Part shown: positions 8,669-17,140 of the stretch, one piece after another
Position numbering within the stretch: the first letter of the stretch is position 1
How the letters are laid out: each line of letters starts with the position of its first letter
Origin: CAYGTO01 sp964352815
GTDB taxonomy: Bacteria > Pseudomonadota > Alphaproteobacteria > Rickettsiales > UBA3002
Assembly (NCBI GenBank): GCA_964352815.1
Contig: CAYGTO010000001.1
Location: 124,001-188,000 of the forward strand
DNA: 64,000 bases
Direction of reading: 5' to 3'
Position numbers and translations under genes: made by a program
Notes under the pieces: generated by a model
Database searches by the model: none
Seen by the model: the letters and a program-made list of their open reading frames with translations, nothing else
What the model was told of the DNA's origin: nothing

Positions 8669-8708
8669 ATGTCAGTTATGTGACGGTTCAGTGATGGTTT
8701 CGTGACGA
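8669..8708 (-). promoter_or_regulatory. array of four PhoB-box-like half sites upstream of the PDZ gene
   Basis: Read on the minus strand the region is TCGTCAC GAAA CCATCAC, then TGAA CCGTCAC ATAA CTGACAT: four 7-bp half sites, each 11 bp apart (plus-strand 8702-8708, 8691-8697, 8680-8686, 8669-8675). Pho boxes are two 7-bp direct repeats of CTGTCAT type with a 4-bp AT-rich spacer. TATCGC lies 10 bp beyond the last half site and could be a -10. The half sites are more diverged than at the other sites in this window, so the match rests mainly on the exact spacing. Confidence 0.5.
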
Positions 8709-8757
8709 TTCACAGGCATTTATATTGTATTTTAACTAAATCCTAAGAAATTCGGAC

Positions 8758-8763
8758 TATACT
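8758..8763 (+). promoter_or_regulatory. possible -10 element for the virB operon
   Basis: TATACT is a good -10 hexamer on the virB strand, about 160 bp before virB3. No convincing -35 stands 16-18 bp upstream; TTAACT is 20 bp away. A small hairpin, GGGGCT TTGTA AGCCCC (8770-8786), follows at once, so a transcript starting here would have a structured 5' end. The 297-bp gap between the PDZ gene and virB3 holds this, the half-site array and the palindrome at 8855-8889. Confidence 0.3.
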
Positions 8764-8854
8764 CAGTGTGGGGCTTTGTAAGCCCCTGTGCGCGTTTGCG
8801 GCGGATACGTTGCCTTTTGTAGGGAAAACCGCTATGATAGCGCCAAAAGAGGCG

Positions 8855-8889
8855 ATATCTCAGTGTGATAGCGATCATAAGTGAGATAT
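8855..8889 (+). promoter_or_regulatory. nested inverted repeat upstream of virB3
   Basis: ATATCTCA (8855-8862) pairs with TGAGATAT (8882-8889), and inside the loop TGAT AGCG ATCA forms a second small palindrome. The element ends about 31 bp before the virB3 ATG, in the expected leader of the type IV secretion operon. It could be an operator for a dimeric regulator or an RNA hairpin before the ribosome site. It is not followed by a T run, so it is not a terminator. Confidence 0.45.
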
Positions 8890-8920
8890 TCTAAATTACA
8901 TCTCTCGAAGGGAGAAAGCT

Positions 8921-9214
8921 ATGTCCGGTCGACTGCAACCTGATCCACTATTCCAAGGCCTTGCGAGGCCCCCCATGATTGCTGGGGTGAGCTATATGTA
9001 TTTCGTCTTGAACGCCATGACGATCATGGTTTTCTTCATTAATACCAATGACTTTCGTGCCTTCTTCTTAGGGTTTGTGATTCATGGGTTTGGTTATTTG
9101 CTCTGCATGAAAGAGCCGCGCGCGGTAGAGTTATGGGCGTTACGCTGCGGTAAGGGTTTCCAGAGCTGGAATCGTGTCTACCACCACAATACGAACTCTT
9201 ATGATGTTTTCTAA
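8921..9214 (+). CDS. virB3: Type IV secretion system protein VirB3
   Basis: Small inner-membrane component of vir-type (P-type) type IV secretion systems that works with VirB4. Seen: 97 aa, an N-terminal DPLFQGLARPPMIAGV motif typical of VirB3, one long or two short hydrophobic segments at about residues 22-62, and a polar C-terminus. AGGGAG nine bases before the ATG gives a good ribosome site. It is first in a six-gene run: virB3, virB4, three virB6 genes and a small lipoprotein gene. The remaining components (virB8-11, virD4) are not in this window, as in Rickettsiales, where the system is split over several loci. Confidence 0.93.
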   Translation: MSGRLQPDPLFQGLARPPMIAGVSYMYFVLNAMTIMVFFINTNDFRAFFLGFVIHGFGYLLCMKEPRAVELWALRCGKGFQSWNRVYHHNTNSYDVF

Positions 9215-9253
9215 AGGATGGGTCGCACTGAAAACCTAGAAGTGAGTTAATTT

Positions 9254-11647
9254 ATGCTACAACTGAAACGCCGCGCTGTCTCCCACGCAAAAGAATCCGG
9301 ACGTGAAGTGTCTGCGGGCGAGTTTATTCCGTATAAATATCATTGGGATAAAGAAACCATCATCACCAAGAAGAATGAGCTGATTCAGATCGTAAAGTTG
9401 GATGGTTTCTCGTTTGAGACGGCGGATGATGATGATGTCGATATGAAAAAAATGGTCCGCAACTCGCTTCTGAAGAGTATGTCGGACGGCACTTTTGCCA
9501 TGTGGTTCCATACGGTGCGTCGTCGTCAGAGTGCGTATCCGCGCGGGAAGCAGCCCGAAGGGTTCGCGCATTACCTCGATGAGAAATGGCGCGAGAAGCA
9601 TGAGAGCCACGAATCGTATGTCAATGAGCTCTACATTACGGTGATTCGTAAGCACGATACCAAGGGTGCAGCGAAGATTGAGAATTTCTTCAAATCGATT
9701 GAGCAGAAAGCAAACAAAGCGTCTCAAGAAGAAGAGATGCGCGAGATGCATAAGGAACTGAAAGAGGCAGTGTATCGCCTGCTCGCGACGTTCAAGGATT
9801 ATGGTGCCCAAGTGCTCAGCACCGTGAACACGCCAAATGGCCCGATGTCACAGCCACTGGAGTTTCTAGGGCGTTTAGTGAATGGTGGTGAGACCCAGCA
9901 GATGCTGACGCCGACGATGGAGATTGGCCGGTATTTACCGTCTAACCGGCTGTATTTTGGGAACCGAGCGATTGAAATTCGTGGTCCAAGTAAGAAACGC
10001 TATGCGGCCATTATCAGTATTAAGGAGTACGCGCCGCACACCGCAGCTGGGATCATGGATTCGTTCCTGCAGCTGCCCTTTGAATTTATCATTTCGCAAT
10101 CGTTTGAGTTTATGAACCGCCAAACGAGTATCGGAAACATGCAGCTGCAACAGCGCCGGATGATGCAGGCGGAAGATGTGGCGATCAGCCAGGTGGCAGA
10201 AATTTCGGATGCGCTTGACTTGGCGATGAGTGGGCATATTGCCTTCGGGACGCATCATCTGACAGTGATGTGTATTGAAGATGATTTGGCATCGCTCGAA
10301 ACCGCGGTATCGATGGCGATTGCCGAGCTTGTGAATGTCGGGATTAACCCGGTACGAGAGAAGATGATTCTCGAACAATGCTATTGGGCACAATTGCCGG
10401 GTAACTTTGACTTCATTGGTCGAAAATCGAAGATTCACTCATTGAATGTGGCGGGTTTTGCGTCGATGCATAACTACCCGGTGGGACAAATTAGCGACAA
10501 TCACTGGGGTGACGCAGTGACAGTACTGGATACCAGTTCGGGCACGCCCTATTTCTTCAATTTCCATTTGCGCGATGTGGGACACACGATGATCATCGGG
10601 CCGACCGGTGCGGGTAAGACGGTGCTGATGAACTTCCTCTGCGCGCAGGCGCAAAAGTTCAATTGCCGCATGTTCTTATTTGATAAGGATAGGGGTTCTG
10701 AGATTTTCATTCGCGCGCTCGGCGGCAAGCATAGCTTGCTTGATCCAGCGAAACCGTGCGGATTTAATCCGCTTCAGCTTGATGACACGCTTGAGAATCG
10801 AAACTTCATTACGGAATGGTTGCGCGCGCTTGTGACAGTGAATGATGAGGTAATGACGGCTGAAGACATTCAACTAATTGATCAGGCGGTGATCGGTAAC
10901 TTCAAGCTTGATAGGCCAGACCGTATTTTACGCAATATCGCGCCTTTCTTCGGTTTGGAGAAGCCAGGGAGCATGGGGTCGCGCTTGAAGATGTGGCACT
11001 CAGGAGGGCAATATGCCAAGCTGTTTGATAATGAAACCGACATGGTTGATTTCAGCACGGACACGATCTTTGGTTTTGAGATGGGAGAAGTGCTGGCGAG
11101 TAAAGTGACCCTCGTGCCGGTGTTGCTCTATCTATTCCACCGTGTCAACATGTCGCTGGATGGTACGCCGACCATGATCATTCTCGATGAGGCTTGGTCA
11201 TTGATCGATAACAAAGTGTTTGCCACAAAAATTAAAGATTGGCTCAAGACGCTTCGTAAGCTGAACGGGATGGTTGTATTCGCAACGCAAAGTGTGGAAG
11301 ATGCGACCAATTCAGAAATTAGTGACACGCTCGTGCAGCAAACGGCGACGCAGATCTTCCTGCCGAACCCTAAAGCGACTGAGACATACAAGAATGTGTT
11401 CATGGTAAGCGACCGCGAATTTAGCCTTCTGAAAAATACGGAAGGGGGGACGCGCTTTTTCCTCGTGAAGTTCGGGAAAGATGTGGTGGTCGCGCGGATC
11501 GATTTGAGCGGGATGGACGATGTCATTGCGGTGCTTTCTGGGCGAGCAGAAACGGTGGTGGTGCTTGATGAGATCATTGCTGAAGTCGGAGAAGATCCCG
11601 ATAAATGGCTACCATTATTTTGGGAGCGTATAGGTGTTAAACGCTAA
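9254..11647 (+). CDS. virB4: Type IV secretion system ATPase VirB4
   Basis: Inner-membrane-associated ATPase that powers assembly and substrate transfer of the type IV secretion channel. Seen: 797 aa, an N-terminal CagE/TrbE/VirB4 domain to about residue 420, Walker A GPTGAGKT near residues 449-456, and Walker B TMIILDEAW near 636-644, followed by FATQSVEDA of the C-terminal RecA-like fold. Its last 14 bases overlap the start of the first virB6 gene, which suggests translational coupling. Confidence 0.96.
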   Translation: MLQLKRRAVSHAKESGREVSAGEFIPYKYHWDKETIITKKNELIQIVKLDGFSFETADDDDVDMKKMVRNSLLKSMSDGTFAMWFHTVRRRQSAYPRGKQPEGFAHYLDEKWREKHESHESYVNELYITVIRKHDTKGAAKIENFFKSIEQKANKASQEEEMREMHKELKEAVYRLLATFKDYGAQVLSTVNTPNGPMSQPLEFLGRLVNGGETQQMLTPTMEIGRYLPSNRLYFGNRAIEIRGPSKKRYAAIISIKEYAPHTAAGIMDSFLQLPFEFIISQSFEFMNRQTSIGNMQLQQRRMMQAEDVAISQVAEISDALDLAMSGHIAFGTHHLTVMCIEDDLASLETAVSMAIAELVNVGINPVREKMILEQCYWAQLPGNFDFIGRKSKIHSLNVAGFASMHNYPVGQISDNHWGDAVTVLDTSSGTPYFFNFHLRDVGHTMIIGPTGAGKTVLMNFLCAQAQKFNCRMFLFDKDRGSEIFIRALGGKHSLLDPAKPCGFNPLQLDDTLENRNFITEWLRALVTVNDEVMTAEDIQLIDQAVIGNFKLDRPDRILRNIAPFFGLEKPGSMGSRLKMWHSGGQYAKLFDNETDMVDFSTDTIFGFEMGEVLASKVTLVPVLLYLFHRVNMSLDGTPTMIILDEAWSLIDNKVFATKIKDWLKTLRKLNGMVVFATQSVEDATNSEISDTLVQQTATQIFLPNPKATETYKNVFMVSDREFSLLKNTEGGTRFFLVKFGKDVVVARIDLSGMDDVIAVLSGRAETVVVLDEIIAEVGEDPDKWLPLFWERIGVKR

Positions 11648-13166
11648 ATTACACAGGTTGAAACGGTATGGCGTCATTGTCTTTTCGATAATGATCATGG
11701 CGATGGCTGCTGCGCCGATCAATGCCGCATATGCGCAAGACTCTGCATGTGATGAATATGATGGGCTGACCAACAAAATTGTTAGCTGTATTCAAGACAC
11801 GATCGAAGAGGCGGGTGAGAGGTTTTTTGATGAGGTGTTTATTTATTTCACCGTTGGGGTGACTGCCGTCCTTACGTTATCGGTCGCAATTTTCGGTATC
11901 ATGGTCGCTACAGGTTCATTAGAAAGGCCTTCTCGCGATGGGATGGTCTATCTTATGAAACTGGCAGCTGCGGGCCTGATTGTCGGGCAGATGCCGTATT
12001 TGCATGGCATGGTGATCTCCATTCTTGAAGGGTTGATTGATGCGGTCACGAGTTTTATTTCGAGCAATTTCTCGGCGCCTTATTGTCAGTCTATTGAGAC
12101 GGTGTGGGACCGTGTTGACTGTATGGTCGACATTATTGTTGGGTTCGAAAATACTCAGCTTTCAGCAGGAGACGGGACGACGGAAGAAGTGGCGGTGCCA
12201 AGTTTGAGTAAGGGGTTGCTCGGGTTTTTATTCATGAGCCTTGGCGGATCGATGCTCGGTTTCGCGATTGCGATTGTCGGGCTTTATGTGGTGTTTGATC
12301 TTCTGTTCGGCATTGTCAAAGCGATCTTCATGTATCTGAGTGCATTGATTGCATTGCTCTTTATGGCGATTTTAGGGCCGATCTACTTGCCGCTTCTATT
12401 GTTCCGTTTCACCAAACAATATTTCGATGCATACATCAAAATCATTGTTTCACTCGTGTTGCAACCTGTCATTGTTTTCGCATATCTCGTCTTCATGACG
12501 GTGGCGATGGATAGTATCATCTATAGCGGTGATAGCTCACTAATGAAGACGCTTGCTGGAGATGATTTTGAGAATGCGGAATATGAAGTGGATGGTCGGT
12601 TCAGTATCAGTAAATGGCTTGAGCTGAAAAACACTGAAGTGGTGCAGAACCAGCTGTGTGGTACGCGTAACCAAAACCAAGCCGTTCCGCTCCTTGATGA
12701 AGGTGGGCCGAACATCTTTGCAGATGCGACGAATAATGAAGTGGATGAATCGACGGTGGCAACTGGGATGATCGGAGAAACATCAGCGGCTAAAAAACTC
12801 ACGCCAGCCATGGTTGAGCGTGACCCTAGTACGGGGGCGATTCCATTCACGACAGTGAAACATTCAATCAATTGGGATTGTATGACGAAGCTTGTCAGTG
12901 ATGGTGGCGATGAGATGGACAAGGTCGTGATTATCAAAATGCTCACGCTTGCAGTAATGAGCATGGTGTTCTCGAGCATGCTGCGTTACTTGCCAACACT
13001 TGCGAATGATCTTGCGGGCGGCGTGAACGCCACGCCAGACCTCTATGGTCACGCAAGTGAGAACAATCCGCTTCGTGCGGTGACAGAGCCAGCGGCGAAT
13101 CGTGCAACAAGCACGATACGGTCGGGTATATCACAAAGTATTTCAACACTCACTGGGCGACGGTAA
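11634..13166 (+). CDS. virB6: VirB6-family type IV secretion protein, first of three
   Basis: Polytopic inner-membrane channel component of the type IV system (TrbL/VirB6 family). The start is a GTG at 11634 inside the end of virB4, with GGGAG upstream. It gives a full signal peptide: basic LHRLKRYG, then a hydrophobic core, ending ...NAAYA before QDSAC. About six more hydrophobic segments follow, clustered at about 70-130, 195-260 and near 440. A 100-residue soluble loop lies at about 300-410. Signal peptides and tandem copies resemble the rickettsial virB6 arrays rather than Agrobacterium VirB6. Confidence 0.9.
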   Translation: MLNAKLHRLKRYGVIVFSIMIMAMAAAPINAAYAQDSACDEYDGLTNKIVSCIQDTIEEAGERFFDEVFIYFTVGVTAVLTLSVAIFGIMVATGSLERPSRDGMVYLMKLAAAGLIVGQMPYLHGMVISILEGLIDAVTSFISSNFSAPYCQSIETVWDRVDCMVDIIVGFENTQLSAGDGTTEEVAVPSLSKGLLGFLFMSLGGSMLGFAIAIVGLYVVFDLLFGIVKAIFMYLSALIALLFMAILGPIYLPLLLFRFTKQYFDAYIKIIVSLVLQPVIVFAYLVFMTVAMDSIIYSGDSSLMKTLAGDDFENAEYEVDGRFSISKWLELKNTEVVQNQLCGTRNQNQAVPLLDEGGPNIFADATNNEVDESTVATGMIGETSAAKKLTPAMVERDPSTGAIPFTTVKHSINWDCMTKLVSDGGDEMDKVVIIKMLTLAVMSMVFSSMLRYLPTLANDLAGGVNATPDLYGHASENNPLRAVTEPAANRATSTIRSGISQSISTLTGRR

Positions 13167-13174
13167 GGATGGGC

Positions 13175-14635
13175 ATGAAACGAGATAGTCTGATCTATAT
13201 GTGCTTCATCGCTATGCTGGTGCTGATGGTGACAATGGTTACTCCTAGTATGTCGTTTGCAAATGATGATAGCGCGGTCGATGATTTTTGTAGTGAACAG
13301 GATGAAAGCGGCGAGAATGATGCCATCTTACTGGCCAAAATTGTCCCTTGCGTTGAGAGTGTGATTCTGAAGAACACCCTCTACTTCAACCAGCAAATGG
13401 GAGATATTATCTTCCCGATTGTCGCACCTTTCTTGACGTTGATGGTCGCCCTTTATGCGATTAGTATTTTGCGCGGTGAGGGAGAGCTCACGAAAAAAGG
13501 GTTCATCTTCTTGCTCAAAGTCGCGTTTGTCCTTGCCTTTGTACGTGAGGTGGGCGGGTTCATTCCTGATCTGTTTGCGATCTTATCTCAGCTTCAAGAG
13601 ATTGTGACGAATGGCCTTCAAAGCTTTACGGAAGGCGAGAATTGCCCTGATATGAGCGAATATGGCTCTGCTGCAGGTGAGGTGTCGCCCGTATGGGTGC
13701 ATATGGATTGTGTGCTTGGTAAACTCTTTGGGTTTGGGGATGAGGTGATTCTTGGCTCTAGTATCTTTGGTATCATGGGGGCCGCACTCGGTTCAGGAAC
13801 GTTGGGCGTACAGATTTTCTTCATGGGTATCCTTGGGCTGGCATCGATGATTTTCTTGGTCATTCGCGCGGTCTACACCTACCTCATTGCCTATATGTAT
13901 ATCGCCTTTATGATCATTATCTCTCCCATGTTCATTCCACTGCTCGCAGGATCGGGGCAGATCTTCCAAGTGTTTGATCGTTACATTAAAGGAGTGATTT
14001 CGGCCTTCTTCATTCCTGTGTTCCTCTTCGGCTACGTTGTGATTGCGATGAACATCATTGATGCGGTGATCTTTGCAGATGATGCGCCAGATGGACTCAA
14101 CATGTCGAAAACGTTTGAAGAGCTGATTGACGAAAATGAAGATGAGTATATGGGGCATACGCCTCAGAGCTGCGATAATAATGTCTATAAAGATTCGTCA
14201 TTTTCCGAAGATGTAGGTGAAGCAGAAACGCCTGAATGGTTGAAGAAGATTGGTGAGAACGTGCTGACGACATTCTTCAGTGGCGGGGTAAATTTATGTC
14301 AGCTTCATCATGCTAAAATTACACTGGAGCCAGCGAAACAACGCGACCTGGTGTTTGATTTCATGAAAATCGCGTTCATCATTTATCTGCTCGTGCAGGT
14401 GATGGAAGTGATTATCAACATCGCGCAGCAAGCCTTGCTCGGTGGGTACGCGCTTGGTCAGGCAGCGGAGCGGAAGAATATTATTGAGTCGAGTGTTGGT
14501 GGCAGCATTCAAGGGGCGCAGCGACAGGCGATGAGTGACGTAGGAGAACGAGGCTTCCCAGGAGCGGTCGCGGGCTCGGTGAGCGGCGCGTTTAGCGGCG
14601 GTTTAAGCGGCTTTAGAAGTTCGATCGGTAATTAA
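13175..14635 (+). CDS. VirB6-family type IV secretion protein, second of three
   Basis: Second VirB6/TrbL paralogue. The ATG at 13175 is preferred over the one at 13169 because AAGG then has six-base spacing; it begins MKRDSLIYMC and carries a signal peptide ending near MSFA-NDD. Hydrophobic segments follow the family plan, with a soluble, acidic loop around residues 290-390 that contains cysteines. The C-terminus is Gly/Ser-rich. It starts eight bases after the first virB6 gene and shares its layout, so these are products of duplication with strong divergence. Confidence 0.88.
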   Translation: MKRDSLIYMCFIAMLVLMVTMVTPSMSFANDDSAVDDFCSEQDESGENDAILLAKIVPCVESVILKNTLYFNQQMGDIIFPIVAPFLTLMVALYAISILRGEGELTKKGFIFLLKVAFVLAFVREVGGFIPDLFAILSQLQEIVTNGLQSFTEGENCPDMSEYGSAAGEVSPVWVHMDCVLGKLFGFGDEVILGSSIFGIMGAALGSGTLGVQIFFMGILGLASMIFLVIRAVYTYLIAYMYIAFMIIISPMFIPLLAGSGQIFQVFDRYIKGVISAFFIPVFLFGYVVIAMNIIDAVIFADDAPDGLNMSKTFEELIDENEDEYMGHTPQSCDNNVYKDSSFSEDVGEAETPEWLKKIGENVLTTFFSGGVNLCQLHHAKITLEPAKQRDLVFDFMKIAFIIYLLVQVMEVIINIAQQALLGGYALGQAAERKNIIESSVGGSIQGAQRQAMSDVGERGFPGAVAGSVSGAFSGGLSGFRSSIGN

Positions 14636-14683
14636 TGTAAGGAAATAGACGGCCATACTATGGTATACTAAGACAAGGAGCAG

Positions 14684-16198
14684 ATGATGAACAGAATGAA
14701 CCTACGATCGTTGATACTGAGTTTCTTCGTTTGCATTGCCATGTTTGCGGCAACGGGTGCGCATGCCACGCAGCAATATAATGGTCCGCAGCTTGGTGTG
14801 GATGGGGCCGAAGAATTTGGCGGTCCTGGCCCAGGGGGATCAGGTGTCGCAACAGGGGTAGTGGACACATCAACCGCAACATTTACCGATGGCCCTAGCG
14901 GTAGTGCACCGACAGGGTCGCCAACAGCAGGCGGCGCAGCTGGAACTCCGGGGGGAGAAGCCGGCGAAGGTGATGATAATGGCCAGTCCTGTACAGCAGA
15001 ATCCACCGAAAGTGAGAATTGTACTAGCTCGCCCTGTTTCCAAGCAGAGCAAGAGAATTACCTGCTTTCTGAGATCTCACAATTCATTGACGAGAAGGTG
15101 ACTGCCGCAGCGCGCGAACTCTTTGAAGGAATCATTCAAGATAGCGGTTTTATTGAGGCGGTTGCGGCGGCATTAACACTTTACGTGGCGATCTTCGCCA
15201 TCATGTTCCTCTTTGGCCTGGTCCCGCTGACATTAGGTCAGGGCATTATCCGCGCCGTTAAGATGGGGGCGTTGCTGGTGGTGATTAGCCCAGCAGGCTG
15301 GGAGAATATCAGCGACACGATGATCAAGTTCTTTAACGATGGGACCGATCAGCTGATCAGCCAGGTGATTGCGGTGGCTGCGGACAGTAATATCATGGGC
15401 GGCAGTAATATCGAAAGCAGCCATAATTTCAGCGGTGTGTGTGAAGGCTATACGCCAGGGGGTACGAATACGCCGCCATTCTGTATTATTGATGTGACGC
15501 TAGGAAAAGTGCTTCAGCCGAGTACGCTGGTACAATTCGCGGGAACAGCGGCAACCGGACCGTTTGGTTTAGGCATGGTGTCGATGATGGGGCTGGGCGC
15601 AGGCGCGTTTGTCCTTGCATTGATTGAGGCACTCAAAATTTACGCGATTTCGTTGATTGCAAAAGCGCTGCTCTTTGGTTTGGCGCCGATCTTCTTTGCC
15701 GCATTACTGTTTGAGAAGACGAAACAGATCTTCTTCGGGTGGATTAACCAGCTGGTGAACTATAGCCTGCAACCGATTCTGCTCTTTATCTTTTTCGCGT
15801 TCTACATCACGCTGCTTGACCAAGCGGTAACGGATATTTTGGATGTTGAGCTGTGCTGGGCAGACTTTAACTCGGATCAGGGAAAGCCTGAGCCGCAAAA
15901 ATGGTGGCGTTTCTGTACAGGCGAGGGTGATGAGCGAACCTGTAGTACCGACTGGACATGGGAAGGCGCCCTTAATTGTGTAGCCGAAGGCGATAATGCG
16001 GATTGTCAAGATTTCCCCATCTCAGTAACGAGCATGTTGATCTTTGCGTTGTTATCGATTCTGGCCTTCAAGTTTAACCAAGTGGTGCCGGTCATTGCGA
16101 CCGAGCTTTCGGCATCGACGGTGATGCTGAACCGCGTGGGTCGAGAGTCATACTTCTCCGGGAACTCGTTCCAAGGAGGGGGCAGACCGAGTGGATAA
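14684..16198 (+). CDS. VirB6-family type IV secretion protein, third of three
   Basis: Third paralogue, 504 aa. AAGGAG precedes the ATG at 14684; a signal peptide runs to about ATGAHA-TQQ. Between the signal peptide and the first membrane segment lies a Gly/Pro/Ser/Thr-rich low-complexity stretch of about 75 residues (about 30-105), absent from the other two copies, followed by cysteines. The membrane core resembles the others. The low-complexity region should be periplasmic and may be a flexible linker or host-exposed part; this is inference. Confidence 0.88.
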   Translation: MMNRMNLRSLILSFFVCIAMFAATGAHATQQYNGPQLGVDGAEEFGGPGPGGSGVATGVVDTSTATFTDGPSGSAPTGSPTAGGAAGTPGGEAGEGDDNGQSCTAESTESENCTSSPCFQAEQENYLLSEISQFIDEKVTAAARELFEGIIQDSGFIEAVAAALTLYVAIFAIMFLFGLVPLTLGQGIIRAVKMGALLVVISPAGWENISDTMIKFFNDGTDQLISQVIAVAADSNIMGGSNIESSHNFSGVCEGYTPGGTNTPPFCIIDVTLGKVLQPSTLVQFAGTAATGPFGLGMVSMMGLGAGAFVLALIEALKIYAISLIAKALLFGLAPIFFAALLFEKTKQIFFGWINQLVNYSLQPILLFIFFAFYITLLDQAVTDILDVELCWADFNSDQGKPEPQKWWRFCTGEGDERTCSTDWTWEGALNCVAEGDNADCQDFPISVTSMLIFALLSILAFKFNQVVPVIATELSASTVMLNRVGRESYFSGNSFQGGGRPSG

Positions 16199-16247
16199 GC
16201 CTGCGTCGATGATTGATCTTCGTCAGCGTTGAGCTTAGCTTGTAAAT

Positions 16248-16403
16248 ATGTCTACGTTAGTAAAGTATTTGTGTGCAGCTATTATGTTATGTGCCGTGGC
16301 GGCATGTGACACAAAACACTCTAATTTGAAAAGCCCATGCGCAGGTGCAGATGATAGCCCATGCGGGCCAAAAAAGTCTGCAAATGAGTGGTGGCAGGCC
16401 TAG
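16248..16403 (+). CDS. virB7: VirB7-like small lipoprotein, 51 aa
   Basis: A short gene at the end of the virB run. It encodes MSTLVKYLCAAIMLC..., a lipoprotein signal with lipobox VAAC, then a mature peptide of about 32 residues containing CAGADDSPCGPKK and ending NEWWQA. VirB7 proteins are small outer-membrane lipoproteins that stabilise VirB9 at the core complex. Position, size, lipobox and cysteines all fit. No strong ribosome site is seen, and it starts 49 bases after the third virB6 stop, so coupling is unclear. Its stop is three bases from the convergent EI24 gene. Confidence 0.72.
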   Translation: MSTLVKYLCAAIMLCAVAACDTKHSNLKSPCAGADDSPCGPKKSANEWWQA

Positions 16404-16406
16404 CAT

Positions 16407-17099
16407 TTAGCTGGCGATCTGCTTGATAGGTCTCTCTTTTTCCTGAATGGCCTGTGATAGGTGAATCATCATCGCTATGCCCCATACGGGAGCAAGCAGG
16501 TTGACAAAAGGAATCAGCGTAAAGACAAGCAGAATAACCATGCCGCCAAGCACGACGCGCCCACGATAGCGTTTTTGAAGCTGTTTGCATTCTGGATAGG
16601 GCAAGTGCCGACGCGTCGCCATCAGGAAAAATTCACTGCCAAGCAAATAGCTGTTCAGAAAATAGTAGAGCAGTATGTTAATGCCAGGGATTAAATAGAG
16701 CGGGAGCACTAAAATATTTAGCCCAATTACCTTAAGAGTGAAGCGGATATCTTGTCCAAGCGTAGGCCAGAAAGGTGGGTTGCTTTTGGGGAGGTGCGGG
16801 TATTCTTCATGTTCAATCGCATCACCAATCGGGTCGCTGAAGAAGCTGATGATGAGTGGCAGAAGGAGTGGGAAGAAAAACAGGCTAGTGAGCAGTGACA
16901 TGGCGGGACCAGCGATGGTGAGGATTGGTAGGTCCTCAAGCCATGAGAAAGTGAGAAGGCTGAATAACTCATAAAGCCCCCACGCCATGAGAGCGATTAG
17001 AATGAGATTGATCAGCACGCTAATGCCGACAATGAGTAGAATACGCGGAATGAGCAGGCTGCGTAGGGCGCGCGTGGCGCTATAGATTAACGTGTCCAT
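16407..17099 (-). CDS. EI24 domain (CysZ-like) membrane protein
   Basis: Polytopic inner-membrane protein of 230 aa with about four to six hydrophobic segments (around residues 15-50, 60-90, 130-165, 185-215). The motif pair FFSDPIGDAIEHEEYP and LPLYLIPGINILLYYFLNSYLLG is typical of EI24/CysZ-family proteins. CysZ imports sulfate, but this subgroup also includes uncharacterised proteins, and no cys genes are nearby. It is convergent with the virB operon, with three bases between the stops and no terminator visible. Confidence 0.82.
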   Translation of the reverse strand: MDTLIYSATRALRSLLIPRILLIVGISVLINLILIALMAWGLYELFSLLTFSWLEDLPILTIAGPAMSLLTSLFFFPLLLPLIISFFSDPIGDAIEHEEYPHLPKSNPPFWPTLGQDIRFTLKVIGLNILVLPLYLIPGINILLYYFLNSYLLGSEFFLMATRRHLPYPECKQLQKRYRGRVVLGGMVILLVFTLIPFVNLLAPVWGIAMMIHLSQAIQEKERPIKQIAS

Positions 17100-17140
17100 G
17101 TCTGCATTGTGGCGTGATTCGAAGATAAAGAAAGGAAAAA

